From Antedon mediterranea (taxonomy: Eukaryota > Echinodermata > Crinoidea > Comatulida > Antedonidae), in contig NC_092676.1 of NCBI RefSeq assembly GCF_964355755.1, positions 9,282,288-9,346,287 on the forward strand: 64,000 nucleotides of DNA, in the 5' to 3' direction. This document shows, piece by piece, positions 60,601 through 64,000 of this stretch. The notes below the pieces were generated by a model. It did no database searches. It was given only the letters and a program-made list of their open reading frames with translations, and had not been told where the DNA came from. Made by a program: the position numbers and the translations under genes. Position 1 is the stretch's first letter, and the number at the start of each line of letters is the position of its first letter.

Positions 60601-61924
60601 GTCGACCGATGTTCGAAAAATAATGAATGGTTTTTTTGGTTGTTTAATGGAAAGAATATTTCATAAGTTGAACATTTGTTCTATTTAAATATTTCTCAAA
60701 TTTTTGACACAAATTTATTATCCACAATCTGAACAATTATTTTGGCTGTGTATCACTCAATAGCATAAAAATTACACACAATTTTCAAACAATACCGATA
60801 TAAAGTATCACAGCTGCTGGAGTGAATGATTTTCTTAGTATCTAGGCCTATAAAACATTATACTATTTACTAATTATCTAAAGCTTTAAAACAAACGGTA
60901 TCAATACAATGTGACAGCTTTCTTGTACAATTCTATCTAAATTTAAGAAAAAACTAACTATATTCTATATGTATTACTAGCAAATGTGCAAAACACTTTG
61001 GTGTCGGCGGAGTCCTGATGACGGGTGTCAAACTAAAGTAAACGCGGAACTTGAAGGCTCAGAGTGTCTTCCAGGGAAGGTAGGTTTGAAAACTTGTTTT
61101 ACACCACACTATTAGTACTACTATTATTTAAACCTATTGGCTATACATGATATGTCCTTAAATTATGTATATGTATGTGTTTATTTTATCAGAAATGCAA
61201 ACAATTTGTCTTTAGAAAAGTCGCCATAACTGAAGATTACATTAATATTATATTATAATATAGAATGTCATACTATACGAAACTCTCTTATGTTTTCTTT
61301 CGGTATGTTTGCCAGTGCCACGTAAATACCTTTACTTCTTGAGTTTATCTCTATTTCATTTTCAAATTATATGAACATCAACATGTTTTCTTTATTAAGA
61401 GACTTCTTATACTGTATAATTTGCCATTTGTATGTTTGGAAGCAAATAAATGTGACATACTAAATACCATTACTATCCGCGATTGTGATATGTGTTATGT
61501 TGATGCGGTACCTTGTAATTATTGACCACATCCCTTTCTCTTCATTTGTTACTCCATCTAGTGGTGTCGAAAAGGGGTTTGTGTAGACGTTGGGTCCGAA
61601 GGCCCTGCACCCGTGGATGGTGGCTGGTCCGATTATGACGAGTGGACTAAATGCTCTCGATCGTGTGGGGGTGGTGTGCGGAGTAGGAGACGCCGATGCG
61701 ATAATCCACCGTAAGAACTTGTAAATTAATTCAAATTTCAAAATAATAGTTGGTAAGCGTATTATAAAATGACACCGAGAGAACAAAGAGGACTGACTGA
61801 ATGTTGTCTTTAAAAGTAAGTGTATTAGTTGAGGTACTAACTACCGAACTTGTTTTGTAGGCCAGCGTATAATGGTAGGATCTGTGAGGGAGATGCAGTT
61901 ATGTTAGACATTTGTAATCTTCAG
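42604..61924 (+). CDS. ADAMTS-family secreted metalloprotease, 14 exons, 3' end outside window
   Basis: Exons: 42604-42675, 45835-45895, 46095-46226, 46525-46670, 47110-47341, 47511-47629, 48322-48405, 49647-49777, 56404-56565, 57676-57816, 60160-60307, 60981-61079, 61562-61710, 61861-61924. All junctions are GT-AG and in phase, giving 580 codons. Residues 1-23 form a signal peptide. The prodomain follows, with a Cys-switch CGV (C183) and basic furin sites RRRR (158-161) and RYKR (199-202). The reprolysin domain (about 224-425) has HEMGHNLGMFHD (375-386; three zinc His and the catalytic Glu) and the Met-turn IMA (M400). The disintegrin-like module (about 428-520) has [17 protein letters not shown] and CKTLWC. 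The central TSP1 repeat (about 530-580) has [20 protein letters not shown]. The cysteine-rich, spacer and later TSP1/CUB exons would lie to the right. The protein would be secreted and cleave matrix or plasma proteins; the substrate cannot be told. The ADAMTS assignment is firm; orthology to a numbered vertebrate member is not. Confidence 0.93.
43632..43700 (+). repeat. GGTC-repeat element, copy 2
   Basis: GCGACTCTACAGTTCACTAT, then GGTCGGTCGGTTGGTCGGTA and AACACTAACTT, followed by ATATGGCTTTGTC. Confidence 0.75.
44455..44690 (-). mobile_element. tRNA-derived SINE
   Basis: On the minus strand, 44683-44611 is tRNA-like: GAGTTG pairs with CAACTC, A box TAGCCGAGTGGTTAGGAC, B box GGGTTCAATTCCCG, and GTC in the decayed anticodon region. 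A body of about 150 bases unrelated to tRNA follows. Tail and target duplication were not defined. Confidence 0.6.
44902..44998 (+). repeat. GGTC-repeat element, copy 3
   Basis: CACTCTACACCTCACAATG, GTCGGTCGGTTGGTCGGTCG, then GGTAAACACTAACTTGAGCA and CATGGCCTTGTTT. The longest GGTC run of the four copies. Confidence 0.8.
45395..45605 (-). pseudogene. L1-like LINE fragment
   Basis: In reverse: [49 protein letters not shown]. It corresponds to KPVKFLGIYVGYD ... KIIIIKTLAISK at 9760-9970, so both belong to one L1-like family. About 70 codons, no catalytic part. Confidence 0.65.
45835..45895 (+). CDS. ADAMTS exon 2: start of prodomain
   Basis: [20 protein letters not shown]; acceptor TTTACAG, donor GTACTG, leaves one base. 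Confidence 0.75.
46095..46226 (+). CDS. ADAMTS exon 3: prodomain
   Basis: Ends [16 protein letters not shown], the strand usual in reprolysin-type prodomains. Acceptor TTCCTAAG, donor GTAAGT. Confidence 0.85.
46525..46670 (+). CDS. ADAMTS exon 4: prodomain
   Basis: Contains [20 protein letters not shown], matching the C.Y.G.V......AA.S.C block of ADAM/ADAMTS prodomains. Acceptor TTTCAG, donor GTACGT. Confidence 0.9.
47110..47341 (+). CDS. ADAMTS exon 5: prodomain end, Cys-switch and furin sites
   Basis: Has [17 protein letters not shown], the PKQTCGV cysteine-switch and RTTRYKRK. The donor is taken at GTAATC (47342), because only this gives a phase that joins the next exon. Translation past it would stop 18 bases later. 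Confidence 0.85.
47511..47629 (+). CDS. ADAMTS exon 6: start of catalytic domain
   Basis: [19 protein letters not shown], then [11 protein letters not shown], the first strand and helix of a reprolysin fold. Confidence 0.9.
48322..48405 (+). CDS. ADAMTS exon 7: catalytic domain
   Basis: [20 protein letters not shown] and LVIIKQES, the SLG...I.L.+L... block of ADAMTS proteases; 84 bp, phase 0 at both ends. Confidence 0.9.
48734..49284. mobile_element. MITE in ADAMTS intron 7
   Basis: TTTAAAGATGTATTGTCCCT at the left and GGGACAATACATCTTTAAA at the right are inverted repeats. TA or TTAA at the very ends may be the target duplication. The inner part is low-complexity and non-coding. Confidence 0.75.
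49647..49777 (+). CDS. ADAMTS exon 8: catalytic domain
   Basis: Contains [13 protein letters not shown] and DLAAIVTR, as in the F..WQ....P....D.A.L.TR stretch of the family. The Arg codon is split with exon 9. Confidence 0.9.
50856..53570 (-). pseudogene. CR1-like LINE with 2A-like peptide, decayed, antisense in ADAMTS intron 8
   Basis: Read on the minus strand. The N-terminal part holds a 2A-like DVETNPGP (53448-53471), then [11 protein letters not shown] and [12 protein letters not shown] of the EEP endonuclease. A linker follows ([19 protein letters not shown], 52700 region), then reverse transcriptase motifs GVPQGSILG (about 51840) and FADDIKLYR (about 51745), and a C-terminal [12 protein letters not shown] ... 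[15 protein letters not shown] (51350-51460). Several frame breaks separate these parts. The 3' end at about 50856-50882 is a TAAAA repeat tail. Family by motifs: CR1/Jockey group. Confidence 0.8.
53448..53471 (-). other. 2A-like ribosome-skipping motif, DVETNPGP
   Basis: In frame with the endonuclease that follows: [16 protein letters not shown], then [12 protein letters not shown]. The canonical 2A consensus is D(V/I)ExNPGP, with skipping between the final G and P. Such motifs are known at the N-terminus of some sea-urchin CR1-like LINEs. The frame is open for about 30 codons before it, then a stop. Confidence 0.75.
54376..56375 (-). pseudogene. LINE (Rex1/CR1-like reverse transcriptase), 5'-truncated, one stop
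   Basis: Minus strand. From about 56368 the frame reads [48 protein letters not shown] and SGTVPNK. It then meets a TGA (about 55888) where related proteins have Trp, and goes on through [20 protein letters not shown] and 54673-55770: [47 protein letters not shown] (catalytic YADD) and a C-terminal region ending YNSRVQR. The 3' UTR ends in GACTATGACTATATGACTAT repeats (54377-54405), a typical LINE tail. Apart from the one stop the RT is intact, so this copy is young. The endonuclease half is missing. Confidence 0.88.
56404..56565 (+). CDS. ADAMTS exon 9: first part of zinc site
   Basis: Carries [26 protein letters not shown] and the first H of the HExxH motif's partner set. The acceptor is only about 35 bp from the end of an antisense LINE. 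Donor GTAAGA. Confidence 0.95.
56743..56838 (+). repeat. GGTC-repeat element, copy 4
   Basis: ACTCTACAGCTCACTATG, TCGGTCGGTATGTCGGTCGG, then GGTAAACACTAACTTGAGAA and CTATATAGCCTTGTTT; in ADAMTS intron 9. Confidence 0.8.
57676..57816 (+). CDS. ADAMTS exon 10: third zinc ligand and Met-turn
   Basis: LGMFHD supplies the third zinc His and the family Asp, NIMAAG is the Met-turn, and [14 protein letters not shown] closes the catalytic domain. Confidence 0.95.
58345..59480 (+). pseudogene. CR1/L2-like LINE C-terminus and 3' UTR in ADAMTS intron 10
   Basis: 58390-58884: [69 protein letters not shown] and [18 protein letters not shown]. After a frame change 58905-59170 gives [20 protein letters not shown] and [17 protein letters not shown]. 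This is the whole post-catalytic part of an L2/CR1 ORF2; the catalytic RT is missing. The 3' UTR ends TATAAAAATCTTATTATTAT at about 59480. Confidence 0.85.
60160..60307 (+). CDS. ADAMTS exon 11: disintegrin-like module
   Basis: [33 protein letters not shown] and SACIF match the ADAMTS disintegrin-like start. Confidence 0.95.
60981..61079 (+). CDS. ADAMTS exon 12: disintegrin-like module
   Basis: [15 protein letters not shown] and EGSECLPGK; 33 codons, phase 0 at both ends. Confidence 0.95.
61562..61710 (+). CDS. ADAMTS exon 13: end of disintegrin module and start of TSP1
   Basis: [11 protein letters not shown], then [20 protein letters not shown]. The WxxWxxW motif is present as W-Y-W, followed by CSRSCGGG. 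Confidence 0.95.
61861..61924 (+). CDS. ADAMTS exon 14: end of first TSP1 repeat
   Basis: [22 protein letters not shown]; donor GTAAAT, phase 0. No later exon was found before the window ends at 64000. Confidence 0.9.
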
Positions 61925-62865
61925 GTAAATATCACGTATGATGAATTCTAGACCTGATTCAACATTGTATAATGGTAGAGAGGGTAATATTTTGGGATTG
62001 TACGCTCCAGACCACCACGCTAATAAATTTCATTTGATTGGAAGACTGTGGACCACATGGCGTGAAATAGCAAGCACAGAACACAGGGTGCGTTAGTGGA
62101 GAGTGCGCCGCATCTCCACTAACGCACGAATTAGACCTGTGCGTTATTTGTTTATAACATAGGTCTATAAACTATTTTCACTTACTTTTTTTAGTGAATA
62201 TATGCATATACATAGCCTATGAGCTAAGCAACACTTTGCTCGGCGACCGTGTAGCCTAGGCCTAGAAAAACAGTCGTGTACCAGAAATTACAAGATCACA
62301 AGTGGTGTGTTTGGTTTTTTTTAATGTGGCCGCTGTTCAAACGACTCAGTACTCGTAAATCATGCTGCGCCTAGCGCGATCGGTAATCTGTCATGATTAC
62401 ACGCAGTAGTGCTCTGTTGTTATGCTTTTTTGCTGCGCACTTTTTGAACTCCAGTGCATGATAGTGCAAAACAAAAGAGCGCACACGTGACTCATTTCAG
62501 CGAGTCTGATTGGCTACATCCTTGAACCCATGTTATAATACGTACTATTTAAAGATCTTGTAATATTACTTTTTTTGTGTACGAAAAAAATATCTTCTCC
62601 ATACGAAAACAAAATATCTGTGTGAAATCCAATAGCAGCACCGTCTGTTGTTCTGCGAACGGAAACAACAAAAAGATTAGAACAATGGCAATAACAAGAA
62701 TAATTTTACTTAGATGTTATTATATCAAATAAACGCTTTTCTGCAAGCCAGATACAATAGTAAAGACTTAAGTTGTAAACCCGAAATCTTGCGTTTTTTT
62801 AAAATAAAGTCGTTGATATTACAAAATAATGCGGGTTGTTTCCCTGTACCTAAATACGCAGACCA
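61925..62865. other. Non-coding DNA right of the last ADAMTS exon
   Basis: Nothing coding recognised. Probably part of intron 14. Contains a strong hairpin (62088-62127). Confidence 0.5.
62088..62127. repeat. Perfect 15-bp hairpin
   Basis: GTGCGTTAGTGGAGA (62088-62102) pairs with TCTCCACTAACGCAC (62113-62127) around a 10-base loop GTGCGCCGCA. GC content is higher than around it. Confidence 0.85.
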
Positions 62866-64000
62866 CCACCTGGCCGGGTGCGATTTTTTTTTTCGTACAT
62901 AAGTTGGGGACCCCCTCATGAAACGTCACAAAATAAACATGAATAATTCATCAGTTAAATTTTCTTGTTCCGTGTGCACCCAAGCGTATAGCAACAAGAA
63001 GTGATTACACAAGTGCGGTACGATTCTAGGCCTCCTATCTCCGCTGTTGTTGCGGCATGCGATTTCATAGAAGAATAGCGGCGTTTTGTGTGGATTGTCG
63101 AAATAATTAGCCTTTAGTTTATGGTGTTTTTAATATAATTTATTACTAAAGAATTACGTGTTAAAATTATAGTTTCTATTAATACTATTAGGCCTAATTA
63201 TTAGTCTCTAAACCCATGTCTATTCTAGTAGTAGCTGTGTGGGTGTGTGTGACGTGTGTGTGTTAGGTATGACCAAAGATAGTTACACTATCTTTGGTAT
63301 GACACAATCCGAGTAATAAGTCAGCAAAATTAAAGCCCCATTCCCTACGTTTTTTAGATCTAATTTAAGATCACAAACTATATTTAATGTAAAAATAATA
63401 CTATATGGTCCTATTGCGATAACTTTTTTCGTCTTTAAACGGTTATAAATGTGAAAAATAAATCGATTTTAATAATTATAGCGGCCCGCTATAAATCCCA
63501 AAATGCATTGCGCGCGGATTGATATTGTTGTTTTTCACCTGTAATTCGCCCACTTTTCGATCGATCGTGAAGCCAAAACAAATGGAAGACTCTAACTTTT
63601 CAGCGAAAATACCGGGTTTTCCCCAATTTGTATCAACGGAGTCTGGCAAAAATAGAAAGACAATTAATGCAGCAACTATACAACGTCAGGCTAGGTATAT
63701 AGCTAGCGTACGATGTTCGTACGTTACCGATGTTTACCAGCTAGGCCTACAAAACTAAGCCTAGCTAGTCTAGGCCTGAGACCGTCCACGAGAGGTCGAT
63801 CGCCGCGAGCTACTTAGGTAGTGCATTGTTTCTCACTTTTTATCATAATTTACCATAAAACGTACATTTAAGACAAGGAATGACATGGTTTAATGTTTTT
63901 AAAGTGATATATATGTATTATTTTCCAAAAAACGTCCAAAATTGCAGGGAAGGGGTCTTTAAACAATAAACATGACACAAAAATACATTTTTTATTCTCG
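62866..64000. mobile_element. Non-autonomous DNA transposon (copy 2), runs off the window
   Basis: Matches 8311-8790 closely: TGAAACGTCACAAAATAAAC, CCGTGTGCACCCAAGCGTAT, GCGGCGTTTTGTGTGGATTG, GAGTAATAAGTCAGCAAAAT. Two insertions distinguish it: a 30-bp palindromic one near 63269 and a 625-bp MITE at 63334. It resumes at 63963 (ACAAAAATACATTTTTTATT) and continues beyond 64000. Confidence 0.85.
63334..63958. mobile_element. TTAA-flanked MITE inside the transposon copy
   Basis: Flanked by TTAA at 63330-63333 and 63959-63962. Ends AGCCCCATTCCCT and (complement) AGACCCCTTCCCT are inverted repeats with 11 of 13 bases equal. The uninterrupted sequence at 8724-8741 (GCAAAATTAAACAATTAC) has a single TTAA, proving the insertion. 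TTAA duplication is typical of piggyBac and Kolobok groups. The 79-codon open frame inside (63519-63758) resembles nothing recognised. Confidence 0.85.

Noticed and set aside
63519-63758. 79-codon open frame inside the TTAA MITE as a host gene
   Set aside because: It lies wholly within a short element with inverted ends, has no splice or domain evidence, and is too short to be a transposase.

Overview
This window is animal (metazoan) nuclear DNA. It is AT-rich, has spliced genes with GT-AG introns, is crowded with transposons and carries many short AGGCCTA-type words. The transposon mix (a Helentron with OTU and endonuclease modules, CR1/L2-like LINEs, an LINE with a 2A-like DVETNPGP peptide) together with TSP1/CUB-bearing ADAMTS genes suggests a marine invertebrate deuterostome, most likely an echinoderm. 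That assignment is an inference.

The clearest host gene is an ADAMTS-family secreted metalloprotease on the + strand, 42604-61924 and running off the right edge. Fourteen exons join without a single frame break into 580 residues: signal peptide, prodomain with cysteine switch and furin sites, reprolysin domain with HEMGHNLGMFHD and Met-turn, disintegrin-like module, first TSP1 repeat. A TATA box lies about 55 bp before the start codon. Upstream, 11874-33451, are the last six exons of a second ADAMTS-like (ADAMTS13-like) gene: TSP1, CUB1, CUB2 and a short tail. This copy has a 2-bp insertion, an in-frame stop and a frame break, so it is probably a pseudogene. One more CUB exon, similar to its CUB2, lies alone at about 42066, just before the second gene. 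The locus therefore looks like an old tandem ADAMTS array.

The intron that splits CUB2 of the first gene holds an insertion of almost exactly 18 kb (13549-31543). It has 11-bp terminal inverted repeats (CCCAGCAAACA), a 2-bp target duplication and arms of ACGT-rich tandem repeats; the right arm is about ten copies of a 180-bp unit. Its empty site is preserved in a neighbouring tandem duplicate, so the ends are known to the base. Nested inside are a second element of the same plan (23582-27171, CCAGTTG arrays), inside which sits an 0.85-kb MITE, and next to it a 1.6-kb higher-order tandem repeat (about 18.5-23.5 kb). Further elements of the same plan, with unrelated repeat words, lie at 34757-35747 (GGACAACTACCCC), 36164-37423 (CCAAAATACGCAAA) and perhaps 40445-41248 (TCTAGATCTAGA). 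These 'inverted arrays of subterminal tandem repeats' are the most unusual feature of the window.

Layout: 1-4412 decayed Helentron (OTU, Rep, PIF1-like helicase, endonuclease); 4413-9545 non-coding with MITEs; 9546-11690 L1-like remnant; 11874-33451 ADAMTS pseudogene with the 18-kb insertion; 33573-35815 protein-kinase pseudogene split by the GGACAACTACCCC element; 35.8-42 kb repeats, LINE tails and tRNA-Asp-like sequences; 42.5-61.9 kb ADAMTS gene, whose introns hold three LINEs, a SINE, GGTC-repeat elements and MITEs; 61.9-64 kb non-coding, ending in a second copy of the 8.3-kb TIR element that itself carries a TTAA-flanked MITE.
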